DNA from: Lingula anatina
Lineage: Eukaryota; Brachiopoda; Lingulata; Lingulida; Lingulidae
Assembly: GCF_001039355.2 (NCBI RefSeq)
Contig: NW_019775390.1
Location: forward strand, 377,160-441,159
Direction: 5' to 3'
DNA length: 64,000 nt
Shown here one piece after another: positions 11,480 to 25,700 of the stretch (position 1 is the stretch's first letter; each line of letters starts with the position of its first letter). The translations under genes and the position numbers were made by a program. Below the pieces are notes generated by a model that searched no databases, was not told where the DNA came from, and was given only the letters and a program-made list of their open reading frames with translations.

Positions 11480-13571
11480 ATCTAACATTTGGATATGTCC
11501 AATGTACAGTATTCTGTTAAAGAGCCTGAAGTGACAATGAGAAAATAAGGAAATGGCATATATTCCAGTCCAAAATTCATCTGTGACATGAGTACAATAG
11601 CCACGCACCATTGTTTTGCTTTAACGATTCATCCCCCTATGTCCCCATATTGGTATAGATGTGCATACAGAATATCGTTAACACACTTCACTGAAACAGT
11701 GTGGGGAATATTGTGAACAAGTGAGAGGAAAACAGAGAGACAGGGAGAGAATTTGTTAGCAATTGTATGTGTGGAGCACATTTGAAGGTGAATTCTTCAT
11801 TCTTCCAACATTTAACTGCACAAAAAATGTCAACACATGTATTCAACTAAATTGTATTACAATTTTTATTTTCTTCATTTCCCATCTGTTTCAGAGCTTG
11901 ATCTTACTGGTACAGCACTATGAACTTCAAGTGCTCTTAATATGTTTGGCAATGCTGAGAAACGATGAAATACTTCATTTCCTATAACTTAGTTTGGGTT
12001 GCAGAAAATATTGTGGCCATCGAGCTCTCAACTCAAGTTCTTTCAAAATCAAAATGTATAAGAATGACCAAAACCGACGACAGTTGTAGGTTAAAGTTAA
12101 GATGTCAAATTTTAAATGTACATATTTCGAGCACACGCCCCGTGATACTTAAATGACACCATATGCCGTATATTATTGAAATGAAGAAGTGCACACAAAC
12201 GTAGTTCATAAATATTGCCGCCAGAGATTTGCCAAAGCTTTATCCTCCACCCGATATACGAGTTAGAAAAACCTTCTTAACCCAACCAAATGACACATAT
12301 TTCTGACATATTAACGCATATCTAATACAAATTGGAACTATAAAATAAGCCAACTATCACCATTATAACGTATCATTCTTATAATTAGTATTTTGAAGCT
12401 AATTTTTAATTATTTTTACCTCGAACCAGTACACCCTTTGTACAGCCGCAGAAATGATGTCCTTTAATTTGATTGGCCAAAATTCGAATCTCACCTAACG
12501 CAATTCGAACCAGGCTTCATCAAAGATGGTTCATTACAAGTCGCATTCTTCTTACTGATCAATATGGGTAGTTTGTAAGAAGAAATATCGATTATATGCT
12601 AATTGCTTCATTTGCAGTTTGGTTTCATTTGGTTTGCTTGCTCGACATCATGGTAGTTTTCCCTTTTTAGCCCGTGCTTCAAAGGTCATTGGTAATAACT
12701 TTCACAAACCTGACAAGCAGCGTATACATGTAGGCCTACATCTCGCCAACATCTGTATCCCATATATTTGTAAATAGTGAATTTATTTGAATTATGGGTT
12801 TACTTTTGCATATATCGCTTAGAGCAATTTAACAGCTTGAATGACTAAATTAAAAAACAAAAAAACAAAAGCGTAGTCGCGAGTCGCAACATGGTGATGA
12901 AAAAAAAAAAAAAAAACGCGCGAAAGCCATTATAAGATTTATTTAACTTTCATGATTTTGAAATTGATCTTGAAATTTTTTTCACATTAAACTGCAAGTG
13001 CCAAAAAAGGGCTCCAAGTTGGCTCTACAAGGCCAAAAGTGTCTAACTGGGCCAACTAGCCCCGGTCTCCCCTACACTAGGGGACGAATGGTCGGCATGA
13101 TGATAAAAATGAGATAATTTTAATTAAATGTCCTAAAAGGCACGGAGCAAGGACGCATCCATGCTTGTTTTTAGGAGACAATCAGCTGGACCTTAATTGA
13201 ACTAGCGCTTCATATCCCAATGAAAATACAAGAACGGCTCTGCCATAATTTATTTTTATGATAGAAAACGACATATAATATTAGATGCGAACTTATCAAA
13301 TATTTTTAGAATATCTCCGAAGAAGAAAAGTGAATAAATTACGTATGCGGTAAGTATACGGGCACCAAACTGACATTTGGTACTGCCAAAGTAACCTAGA
13401 CTAAGTTTTCAAAATAAAGTAAAAATTTATGTATTGTTGGAAGCGAACTGTGATTCCATTTTTTAACGTTAGCGGGCGCCTCTGGTTTTATCTATTTATG
13501 TTTTTAAGTTTTCTTGATCGTTTTGCATTTAATACTTTTCATGCGTCATTTCAAACGTCAGGTCACAATAC
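11480..13571. other. Intergenic between zinc-finger 5' end and WWOX 3' end
   Basis: No coding exon was supported. The zinc-finger promoter and first non-coding exon probably lie here, but no clear core promoter could be picked out. The frames at 11,763 and 11,965 have no recognisable features. A run of A at 12,899-12,916 is a homopolymer. Confidence 0.35.
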
Positions 13572-16500
13572 TTATACACTGTGACCGCGATCGTTCAACA
13601 TTTTCTCCGATAACTTCCAAACTTCTCTCGCCAGCTCTGGATCGACAGCAGCCTCTGACTTGGGCTGTGCTGCCTGGCAGTTATCAAAGTAGAGCCCTCC
13701 CCGACCCTCTAACTCTTCTGCAACGGCGCAATACGCACTGGTCGCCGCACCCTGCTCCTGAAACAAAAAAAAAACAGAGGGAGGCATACATTATATTCTG
13801 TTATTTATTCTTGCATATTAAATAATGACACAAGTAACACTTTACGGATTAAATTTTGTTTTTTATGCGGGAAGGTAAATGGGGGTAGGCTAACATCTTA
13901 ACGTGCAATTTTTAAGCAGCCGTTGTTTTTATAACTTGAATAAATGAACGTGGTATATGAAAATACTGACTTTTCCCGGCTAAATTTTACATATATACCA
14001 CAGGAATCGACGTCCATTACCTAAATTTAAATATATCAGGATATAGGCCTATGGGATTATCAGTAGGAAAAACAACCGGGGACGAACCTGCCGAATACAG
14101 TTTAATATTAATTCGTTTAAGCAAGTAAGTTTTATATTTGATATTTCAATATGTCATACGTACAACAGTTTTCGTAAACGGTTTTGTCATTACAAACAAA
14201 ACCTTGGATAACCACCAATGTCGCTGAATATTGGTGGATATAAAACCGCCAGGGTGCAGTACGTTTGCAGTTACGCCATGACGCGCCAGCTTCAAGTTCA
14301 GCTCCTTTGCAAAAAGCAAGTTGCAAAGCTTTGTCTTGTTATACGTCGAAAATCGTGAATGACTTGATGCATCAGGACTGGACAGTTTACTTTCCGACAC
14401 GTTGCTCATTTTCAAATCGGACAGTCTGAAAAATGACACGCATTAACTTTTACATTTATCAAGAACATGGATCGCATCAAGAATTCTTGATCACTTGAAT
14501 ACTAACATAAAAATTTCCGAAGTTTGAAACCCGTTGGATGTCCAGAATTTCATAAACGCAAGATCAATATTTTACAATAACATAATGAGTTACATAACAT
14601 TCACTTGAGGCGATATAATGAGAAAATATGTGTAAAACAAAGGAAATATGTCCTTGCGCGCCTATACTGGTAGGCCTATATGAATTCTACCGCGCGTACA
14701 AGGCAAGAAAAACTGAGTAACAACTTTAAGTTTACATCTTTATAAAGATCCTGGACACACGGTACTCACTGCAGCCCTCTGGAAGACACCGAGACCACTC
14801 GGGCGGGACTGGACCGTCTTAACACCTCCTCTAGGAGCAAGGTGAGGTAGAAGTGACCCAGGTGGTTGACTTGGAAGGTGCTCTCAAGGCCGTCCTCCGT
14901 CAGAGAAAACGGCACGGATGCTATGCCGGCATTTAGTATCAATATATGGATGGGCCTGGAATTAAATTATAATTGATAAATGTGGCTTTTAACCCCTCTT
15001 TATAAAAATTCCGTTGTACGATAGCGGTATCATGCGTGCTGTTGTTGAACAAGTCCCTGTTTGAGACATGTATTTGAAAATAATATAATACTTGGGGTGA
15101 AACTGCGTTTTTAATCTTTATCTATTTTAATATAATTTAATTTATTTCATTTATTATTGTTTTTCTGCCACCATTTAACTCCTTTCAGCGACAGTTAAAA
15201 TTTTATTGGTCACACACTGCAGCAAAAGTGAATCTTTTCTTGAATGGTTTTTAACCGTGCAAAGATTAAAGATCTTCTTTAATAATATTCTCAATCAGCG
15301 ATCATTAACCGAAAATACATGTACAGCTGCGCTACATAGCGGTGAATTTGAAACGCATCTTACCAATTTGTCTTCTTGTACTCTTCTCCAAAAGCTTTAA
15401 CGCTCTTCAGTGATGCCAACTCCAGCTGCATAACCCGGATTTTTACCGCATCTTTCTCGGCCCGGATCATGTTGGCACTTTCCTCGCCGCGGTCCACGCT
15501 TCTGCAGGCCATCACCACGTGCGCTCCGTGCAGCGCGAGAGCGCGCGCGGTCTCGTACCCTAGGGTAGTATTAGAAGGCATTAAGACAGATAAAAGTGCT
15601 AAATTCCGTACTTATTTGGAGACACGATCTTTTACAGTTCAAGTAATCAGGTATGTAAATCTTGGGATAGATTAACGGAATCTATTATTCTGTTACAATC
15701 CACGTTAAGAATATAGCGTTAAAACAATCACAGGTTTTACAGGCATTCCGTCGAATATATGATAAACCCGTTGTTAAGATCTTTACAAAACCTTAGGCCA
15801 TGCCAGTTGACTTTACGGTTCTTCATTTCAAAGTCAGAACTTACCAATTCCACAGTTGGACCCAGTAACTATGGCGTATTTCCCCGTCAAATCTTTCCCC
15901 GCCATGACCTCCAGAGCCGTGGAATAGGAGTTAAATTTGGAGATGATGTCCACGTTCCCCTTTCCCTCTACCACAGCAGACGACAGCGTCTGTTCACTAC
16001 AACGCATTAATATAGGCACTGTACTTGGTGTGCTTTAAATTTCGCGTGTAAATGACGAGTCTTGTGGGAAATTAATTTGGTGAACATTCATTTGTTTCGT
16101 ACATGTAACGACGCAAAAAAAAATTAATGAACGGGTGAATGACCGAATTTTTTAAATTGTGAAAAAAATATGCGTGGAAACTTGTGAAAATTATACACAA
16201 CTTTAAATCATAACGATAAAGTTACACGATAAACTGAATACATAAAAAGCCAAGTTGGACCTGTTATATTTAAAGAGAAGATAACACGTACTCAATTTTG
16301 TTGTCATTCCCGTCTCCTGTTTGAAGCTGGGCATCAGTGCCCTCTGAAAACGAGAAAAAAAACAGTTAATGTTAGGTCCAGACCGCGCTATTTGACGACC
16401 ACATTCGCATCACAAATGAGCTTTAAACAGAAACAAGAGTGAAGCAGAAGGATCAAGTCCGAAAACATTTCAAACTCATCAATGGTAGATGTTAAACAAA

Positions 16501-17927
16501 GGAGATTATAATCATATTAATATACGTGGACTTGAATATCTTGTTGTCGGCTTCTTTGTCTCTTTCTCGCAATTTAAATTAATTGTTGATTTCATATTTT
16601 CATATAAATTCAACAATTTCAGTTTAATATGAATTCAACAAATTCAACATTTTTCTGCAATAGTTTTAGAAAAAAAAATGCAGCTTGGACATAATCTAAA
16701 TCAGAGAGCCATCGGCCTAGATTACCACCGAATCTAAGTCCTATGGCCAATCATACCGTGCCCCATCAAATGCATTGTATTCATACCCCGCTATCGATAC
16801 TGGTTTGATTCCACAAATCTGACCTCGCTGTATTGGTGTTATCAGTAATGACCATGACCTCCCAATATGTTACACTGAGCTATTGTTGAGAACCATTTGG
16901 GGTTATTACTAATGAAACTATTATATCGTTTTACGGAGTAATGAACTAGCTTTACAGCCCTAAAAACATAAGACAATGCATATTACAAACTATGTTACCT
17001 TTAATTGTCGATGACACTCTTGTTAGGACGTTTTGTTTGCCATTTTGAAAATTGCCGTTTTATCGTCTTAAATGATTGTTGTGAAAAAATTGCTGATGTG
17101 AGTTTAGCATCAATTTCTGCCATAGAAGTCACCTTTTATTCAGGGGCACAGTAATTAAATCTTGGCTTAATTCAACCGGTTGAGATTCCAGGCTGGGGAG
17201 GCGTGTGAGAGGCGGATAGACCATTACAGGACTAAGTGGTCTTCCTTTCATGTAGGTCCGCCATATTTAGGTTGCGGCCTAGCTAGCTTTCGGCTCTTCT
17301 CAATCTGAATGGGGCCTATCTCATGATAAAGCAGAATTGTTCCAATTGGTAACATGTAAACATGAAATTTCAGAGGGCCAAATACTGGCACACAGCCGTG
17401 AGGAATACCATACAAAAGTTATGAAAGCCTTCCGAATAGAAATAAATTAACCTCGATCTGCCAGGCATATTATGAACGCAAAATCAACATGGGCAAATAT
17501 TCTTATCTGTTTTTTAACATAAACACCCCACCCCTTCTTTCTGGGATCCTCCCCCAACAGTCTTACCAATTTTAGATATTTCTCCGGTTAGTGGGTGTTC
17601 CCATTGAGTAGTGCGCGCTTTCGTGCTAAAATAAAAGACACTGAATGAAAAAATACCGAAAAATCTTATGATAGCGAACAGGTCTACAAATACCGAGCTC
17701 AATTTCTTATTAAAAACTTAATTTATTATCTTACACAAGACTTGCAGACGTATATTTACTCAAATTACGTTTATTTCAAGGAAATCTAGTTAAAATTGAC
17801 CATACTTTACGTAATATACCCGTCCGTTCGCACAAACTCTTGCCTCCCAGCCGACGGGCAGTGACATTTTCCCCTGGGGCTCAGCACCTTGCTCGCTGGA
17901 AACACTCGCAGTCCGTTCTTCAGACAT
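13572..17927 (-). CDS. WWOX: WW domain-containing oxidoreductase, single-WW form (8 exons, 404 aa)
   Basis: Orthologue of WWOX, an adaptor with WW modules fused to a short-chain dehydrogenase. Coding exons: 17,927-17,806; 17,625-17,567; 16,343-16,292; 15,996-15,845; 15,559-15,364; 14,955-14,770; 14,425-14,164; 13,757-13,572. All phases agree (1,215 nt). WW domain at about 22-56 ([23 protein letters not shown]). The dinucleotide site is TGSNCGIG near 125, followed by NAG and the catalytic Ser (SVSS) and YNKTK (YxxxK). The C-terminus [10 protein letters not shown] matches the family. Human WWOX has a second WW domain between WW1 and the dehydrogenase; here that interval, largely one 52-bp exon, has no WW signature, although the total length is close to human (414 aa). 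The start Met precedes LPVGWE by about 20 residues. Confidence 0.93.
17141..17237. mobile_element. MITE family B, partial copy in WWOX intron 2
   Basis: Only the right arm (ggaggcgtgtgagaggcgga, then tagaccatta) and the adjacent AT-rich interior with taattaaatcttggctta are kept. The left arm is missing or too degraded to see. Related full copies are at 6,785, 30,931 and 41,485. Confidence 0.55.
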
Positions 17928-18701
17928 TCTAAGTATGTACCGTACAAAGATATGACTTAACAAGATCAAATCCCCACGTGCTTCTCTGGTGACCCGTGTC
18001 CTCAAGTCACATTGTCTTTGTGCTTGCAAAACCAATGCGAGAATAGCGTACTGTATGTCGACAATATCACGAGTTACTTGTTGTGTATGGTTGTGGTCGT
18101 TATCAGTTTTAGCCTGCAAGTTGTGCAAATATCGATGCTGATAACAACAGATCAGCCTAAATATTTGAGTTCTAACAGTGACATGTACCCAGTACTTCGT
18201 TATTTATAAAAGCATTAGTTTTTAAGGTCATTGTACGTGTTGCACGGTCTAAAAGAGAAAGTGTGCATGTGAATAAACTTAAGGCGATTACGGTGGGGTT
18301 CGGCAATTTTTTCGAATTATTCGAGTACAATATTGTATATTTATGTTTGCCAAATATTTTACTCAAGGTGCGTCCTGAGATAAGGCCGATCCTGTCATGT
18401 TATATTGTAACCTATGATTTCAATGATAATAAACTAACCAAGTCACGGATGTCATTTACCAACGTGCCGAGTTAAAATGTTTTTCACAAATGACTGTTAC
18501 AAAAAGCGTGGATCATCATGATATGCACATTTCCAATGTTATTTACAGCTTTATTTCAAACGATAAACATCAAGTTTTATGTTAAAAATTCAAAATACCA
18601 ACGCCAACAATAAAAGTCATTTATGCTTTTATTTCTTTCAAACTTCTACTTAACTTCAATTTTTTGCCACCCCCCCCCCCCAAAAAAAAAAGAAAAAAAA
18701 A

Positions 18702-18894
18702 NNNNNNNNNNNNNNNNNNNNNNNNNNNNNNNNNNNNNNNNNNNNNNNNNNNNNNNNNNNNNNNNNNNNNNNNNNNNNNNNNNNNNNNNNNNNNNNNNNN
18801 NNNNNNNNNNNNNNNNNNNNNNNNNNNNNNNNNNNNNNNNNNNNNNNNNNNNNNNNNNNNNNNNNNNNNNNNNNNNNNNNNNNNNNNNNNNNNN
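18702..18894. other. Assembly gap of 193 N
   Basis: A run of N lies between a C12/A-rich homopolymer on the left and an A run on the right, so the gap was probably caused by homopolymer or low-complexity sequence. It falls between the WWOX 5' end and the MTBP 3' end; no coding frame crosses it convincingly. Confidence 0.98.
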
Positions 18895-19104
18895 AAAAAA
18901 AAAACGCAACAAGTCAAGATTACACACCCAGTGAGCTCTACCTTGGTTATCTCAAAGTTGTACAAATTCAGTCAGACTCAGTAACTGGAGTCATTGCACA
19001 GTTTATTATTACACACTTATTTTTCATTGAATAATCTGCCAAAAGTCATTCCTGAGCTTCTTGTACCACACACTGTGCCATGATTCAGGATTGGCTAGCT
19101 GTTA

Positions 19105-22100
19105 TCATGAAGCTGAAGGGTCTATTCTTTTTGTCTCAAAACTGATGACCTGCAAGGCAGATAAGAAAAAATTTAATTCACAAAAGGTGATTTAAAATTT
19201 TAGAAAACGGGCCAAGTGCACATACCATATTCCATGAATTTTGACAAGAATCAGTAAAATTAAAATGCAAGCTGACTCAATGAAAAGTTTTTTATTATCA
19301 TATGAATTTTTTCTTAAAGGAGCTAATTGCCAATATTTTCTGATGCACATAGAATTCCCTCCATATGTAATTTTTACAAAAATAAATAAATAAGATAAAA
19401 AAAAATAAAAAAGTCACCTGTTTCACGTGATCTTCTGCAATTTTCTTCATTTCTTCCTTCAGATTTCTTGAAGTAGTTAGATCCTGAAAAAAAAAAACAT
19501 AAAAATGTTAACATAACAAACTGTAAAATAAAACATCTTTAAAACTATAAAGCATAATGCTGATAAGAGTGACAGAAAATATAAACATCTTTGGCATACC
19601 AAAAAAGAGAAGAATATCTCTTTTGATTAATTAATAAAAAATTGGCAGTATTGTAAACAATAATAATGTGACATAAAAATCCAACCATCAACTTATTATC
19701 TATTGGGGTTCAATAAATCAGCTGGACTTTTTATAAGAATCAGAAATTATGCTGCATTAGAGATGGACAGCTCACAAGTTACAGCCTTGTTCTATATGAA
19801 ACTTGCTGACATATTTTTAAAATTTCTAATAAAGCTATGGCAAAGGGGCAATAAGAATTTAATAATGGACAAAATATGGGTAAATGTGGTTCATTTTCAC
19901 GAATTAATTCAAACTCTGAAATGCAATGGTTTATGTCAACTTCAACAAGCACTTAGCTAACGAAGTCTCCCACAGACGGTCAGTAGAGGTAGCGGTCAGT
20001 GGTCAGTACTCACCATGACGTACATCTTAGTCAGTTTATAAAGCCGTGTCTTGCAGGACGTATAAAGAGAGTGGTCAGTTGTTATACCATTGGCTACCAG
20101 AGTGGCTGTGACAATCTCCTCCAGTTTCTAGGTGAATAAATGAAATGGAAAAATGTACATCATTAAAATAACTTTTTCCACAGGTGGTCATCATGAGATT
20201 TGGACAGGTATAAAGATGTTGCATTTTTTGACATATTTATCCTTAAAGAGACTGCAAGTGAGAACTACTTAGAAACCACCTAAACTTCACTGCTTTTCAA
20301 ACAAAATACTTTGTTTTGAAAACAGCACGAAGGAACATGTTAGCAATGAAAGTCAAAAATCTAGGTCATTTTTTTCGTTTCTATTAATTTTTATCTACTG
20401 AAGTACTCAGATAATGTGATGCATAGGAAGTAACAGATATTTTTTCATTTTTTTAAATATACAATTATAATTGTATTTATTTTATTTATTATCTATTTAT
20501 TTAGTTATTTTTGCAAACAGGTTCCAAAACTTAAATTTCTGACTAGATGTCCAAATTTTACCGACTAGTATTGTAAATTATTTTGATTAACACGAAGAAA
20601 TGGGGAAAAAAAACATTTCTAACCCGCCTGTGTCTCTCTGATCTGGACTCTCTACTGACTGGCTGGGATGATGACTGGGCTTTGGCAGACATCTTGGGTT
20701 GTGCCGCTACCTCTTCTCTACCACAATCTCCTCTGGAAAATGACCAAATTATCAGGTCTCATGATATAATTATCCTATTACTAAATTCAACCTGGTATAA
20801 GCAATTTTCAACACTAAAGAAATATAATTGACCTTTTATTATTCAAGAGACACAAATTTTATCAATAAAATGGTATGTGTAATTTGACTGCACAGTATAT
20901 TTTAACTATTAAAGGTATTCATAACTAGTAACAGTCAAAAATTGATTAACATTTCTCCCTTTAATTTTTGATTGCTATAAGCTCAAAAAAGACCTTAAAC
21001 TAAATTTGGTGCAAATGCACTTAAAATACCTTCTTGCATCCTTTGGTTGATTCACAGCCTTCTTTCTTTCAGCTGCTTTTACTGGAACAAGTATCTTTCT
21101 ATTTCTGGCAGACATCTGCACAGGATCTTCCAAGGAGGCGCCATCTTTGCTCTTTCTTGCAGACTGTCTAACTGACTGTAGACTATTTCTATTCACACTA
21201 GGAGTAGATTCTCCAATTTGCTTTCTTTTCCCTTTCTTGGCGACATCATTTGATAACTTTTCTTGCTCCTTCAAGTCTCTTTCTTTCTCTCTCTTAGCTG
21301 CATTGGTCAGTTGAGCTATGGTGACTGGTTGACTTCTCTGATGGACATTGCACGTTGACCCGGTTTCATTCCCAATATATCTGCTCCGAATACGATTTGC
21401 TTTCTGTTCTTTCCTCTCTGCTGTGGTGTCATCATTGTTGTAACTGTAAATAAGGCACTAGAGAATATTTATACTCTTCTAGTAGATACAAATTCAATTT
21501 GTGATACTAGCCAGAATAGGAACAACAATTCTGTCACAAAAAAAACAGTACGGTATCTTCCCATGAGCTTTTGCTCTAATGAAGGTCTTTATGACAATTT
21601 CCTCTATTAAATAGAAGCAATCCATGTACTTAGAAACCCTTTAAGTCCTTCACTGTCTGGCTTCTTACAGAAGACTTGGCTTTTCTCAGATATTTCCAAA
21701 GAGGATTATTTTTTTCAAGTTATACAAAGGTTTTAGTCAGGTTTAATGTAACTACTTTTCATCTAATATAAAGTTATTCTCAAAGATTTGTTTACACTAA
21801 ACAATACTCAAGGTGTCAGATGAGGACTCTACTGTACAACATTCAATATTTGAATATATTGGTTATACTTTTACTACATAAGCATAGAATAGACCCATAA
21901 AAGCCTGCTCTTTAATTTTGTTAATACCACTTAATAGGAATGTTTTTTCTTCAAGAAACAACGACTTATAAAATACAGTATCTTTAAAATTCACAATTTT
22001 CCACATCAAAACGATGGAGTCGTCGCCATACATTCAATTTTGATGATATATCAGCTACATAATACAAAAATTATTCCGAAAGATTTGTTCACATGATTAA

Positions 22101-22737
22101 CAAAGATCAAGGTGTCAAATTGCAGGGAATAATCTATACAAAGGACATATTCAATATTGATGATATACTGACTACATATCATGGAAGCATCTCCTCTTCA
22201 CCTCTGGCCACTTCATAGTGGACACTGCGTCAGGGTCCAGTGACCCATCGACCTGGTGTGACTGCTTACTTCTACCCTGAGATAACACATAGGTACAAGT
22301 TAATATATCACACTTAGCAAAATATTTATACCCATCCTCCCAAAAAGAAAATTACCGTAGATTTGACTACAACAAATATGGACATGATGGGACCTCAGTT
22401 GAAAGTATTCTGTGAAGTTAAATATTTGTAATCATACTTGGAACAGCCTGACAGTTTAAAACCAATGTATAAATAAATAAATAAATAAATGAACTTTCCT
22501 GAAAAAAATATTTACTCACAAAATGTACTGGCTTCAGGTTGTCTGCTTCACTGCTGCCATCTGCCTTGAAATATTTCAGGAATTCACTCACATCTAATGT
22601 CACAGCTGCAAATAAAATAGAAGTACCGTATGTGCCTGTCCTTCCAAACATGATATCCCATATTTAATTTTTTTTTTTTGCCATTTGGTAAAACATTTTT
22701 TTCATATTTGTACCACTCATATATTCTACTTGCACAA

Positions 22738-22768
<31 letters not shown>

Positions 22769-25700
22769 GAAAACATATACTTTTTATATTTACACATATA
22801 AATAAATAAACAAATACTTTAAAGACACCAGAGCTCGTAAAAGTAACTGTGACAGTGTTATATTTAGCGCTCAATAAAACATGTGTATCATTACAACTAC
22901 AAATATGCTGACTTGAGCTTAGATTAGAAACCAAGCCACTAGTGGACTAATCAGTCCAAGGGTCAAATATGGCAACCCACGACAAAGCTTGCCGTCTATT
23001 CCACTAATAGACACTTTCCTGTGGGGAAGTATTGAAGTGGGTTGCCATATTTGACCCTCGGACTAGTTAGTCCCCAATTCAAAATGGGGCCTTACAGTCA
23101 TCTTTGGCAGGTGGCATGAGTCCCCCCAGACTGTCTGTAGACTTGTATCTCTGGATCTTCTTCACAGTGTCTTCAACATGGAGCAGAGCTTCTCTCTCTA
23201 ACCACTGGTCTGGTTCCACAGCCAACTCTGAAACAATACAATTCCCCTTTAGAAAAAAATGAAAAGTTTGCAGCAATATTGCAGCAAATTAAAAGTTTGC
23301 GGCAACCGGTTTGCCAAAAAATTGTCTTGCTGCTTATTTGCAGCAAACTTGCGAGAACATCTTACCTTTCCAGTTAGTTTGCATGAATGGATTCATGTTC
23401 TTGCTAATTTGCAGCTAATTTGCAAGAGATTTTGCTAAGGGTATGCAAATTGGACAAAAAAAGTTACTTGCAGAGGAGAAGACAATCTTCATTCACTTTC
23501 AAATGGCTTCAATTAAATAAAATCTAAAGAGAAACCTGTTATCATAATACAAATGTTGGTCTAACATTATAATAAATCTAATCTCACTATAATCTTTAGT
23601 TCCTTCCAGGGCCATGGTAATTTATTATTTGATTGTAAAAATGGTTTCCTGCAATGAGCTTATAGTAATCATATAGAGTGGTTATTAATAAAATTACCTG
23701 AGAATGAGTCTTTGGGAAGAAGTTTCACATCTTTAATACTTGTCCTGGGGAAGACACACTGCTGGCTGATAATACTGAGACACTGTTTTCTCACTTCAGA
23801 GAGCAGCTGTAACAGCTCGGAATAAGCCATTTTTGTTGACTGTCCTTCTGCTTGTCTGAACTCTGGAACAGAATGAAGAGATTTTGTTATTCGATCAAGA
23901 CCAAATTCTTGGGAAATATACTGCAATAACATATTTTTATAATATGTGTCTACAACAATTGTTCCTTTTATCAATGTTCATGTTACTATAAATATGTGTT
24001 CCAATTTATCAAAATTTCAAGTCATGAATTACACCAAGTATTTAAATTTCATTTTGTCATGAACATATGATACTAATCACTACGAGTCATCATTTTTACT
24101 TTTTTTTTACTGGCACAATATTTTTGACACTTTGTTCATGGTCTCCTTATATCAGTTTCCAATTATATTATTTCAGAATTGCTGAGCAAATATGGCATAA
24201 TTTTTCATCCTTGCCCCTCCCCNGAGTCATCATTTTTACTTTTTTTTTACTGGCACAATATTTTTGACACTTTGTTCATGGTCTCCTTATATCAGTTTCC
24301 AATTATATTATTTCAGAATTGCTGAGCAAATATGGCATAATTTTTCATCCTTGCCCCTCCCCCCAAATCTGGGTCTGCCATTCCTCACCTATCCACTGTT
24401 TCAACACTGAAGCCTGTGCATCCGCTATCTTGGTTTCAATTTTGACCAGTGAATCCGGAGAATACTTGGGCTGCCCCGATAACAATTCTTTCACATGTTG
24501 TTCAATTTCAGGTGAAATCAACCAGTATGACCCAGTTTTGCTTTCACTTTCATTATCTGGTGTCTTGACATTGTGGGTAATTCCTCTTCCTGTCTGGGAA
24601 CTTTTACCAGCCACTTTTCTGACATCTTGAATAATTCCACTTTTCCTTAATGCATTTGCAAAGTTTATTTCAGTCCCTAAAGTATCTGATATTTTTTCCT
24701 TAGCTTTGTTATCTTCATTCTGCTTGCGATTCATCTGCCTGTCTATTTTAATTAAATCGTCTACAATTGCTCCATTGATGTCTGCAGGTTTTTTCATCAA
24801 GTAAGCAAAGCAATGGTCCATATTAAGAGTGTCGTCTGCTGAGTGGCTACAGGATGACCCATCCTCTGCAGACAACAGGAGGAAGTTGTGATAGTCTGTG
24901 CTGCCTGACAGTTTGACTATGCTATCTTCTGCTAAAATAACAAATTAATTAATTAATTAATTAATTAAAATTCATTTAAAAGGAATTCAAATCCAACTAG
25001 ATAAAGTAATTTGACTAATTTAAAAGAGACTTGGGAAAGGAAAGGTGTTAATTGACATTACAGTACCCGTCACACTGTCACGTTACCTGTCTCACTGTCA
25101 TGTCACCTGTGACATTGTCACATAATCTGTCATACTGTCATGTTACCTGTCTCACTGTCATGTCACCTGTGATATTGTCACATAATCTGTCATACTGTCA
25201 TGTTACCTGTCACACTGTCATGTCACCTGTGACATTGTCACATAATCTGTCATACTGTCATGTTACCTGTCACACTGTCACATAATATGTCATACTGTCA
25301 CATTACCTGTCTCACTGTCACGTTACCTGTCATGTTACATTGTCATGCCCTTGTCACACTGTTATGTCACCCTGACATATTACCTGCTCCATTCTCATGT
25401 CACCTGACACCTTATCATGTTACCTGTCATCTTACCTGTCACGTTGTTGATGACTCTGTTCATCCAGGTCTGGGTGTCCACTCTGAGGTCATCAATGGGG
25501 GGGTCAGTACTGTGGCCAAAGGTCAGACGTACTATTGTACCAAACTGAAATGAAAGTAATAGGCAAAGCTTTAAAATAAAAAGTAAAAAAGAAACTAAAT
25601 GGCACGCCATGATTTTTTTCTTAAAAAACGTGGCACATGTAGAAAAGAAATGTTCATCTTACTTTACTGGGTATGCATGATAAGCTGTATTTTCATAATA

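Noticed and set aside
25052-25440. CRISPR-like regular repeat array
   Set aside because: Units of about 20 bp follow each other without unique spacers and vary internally. It is a minisatellite in a eukaryotic intron.
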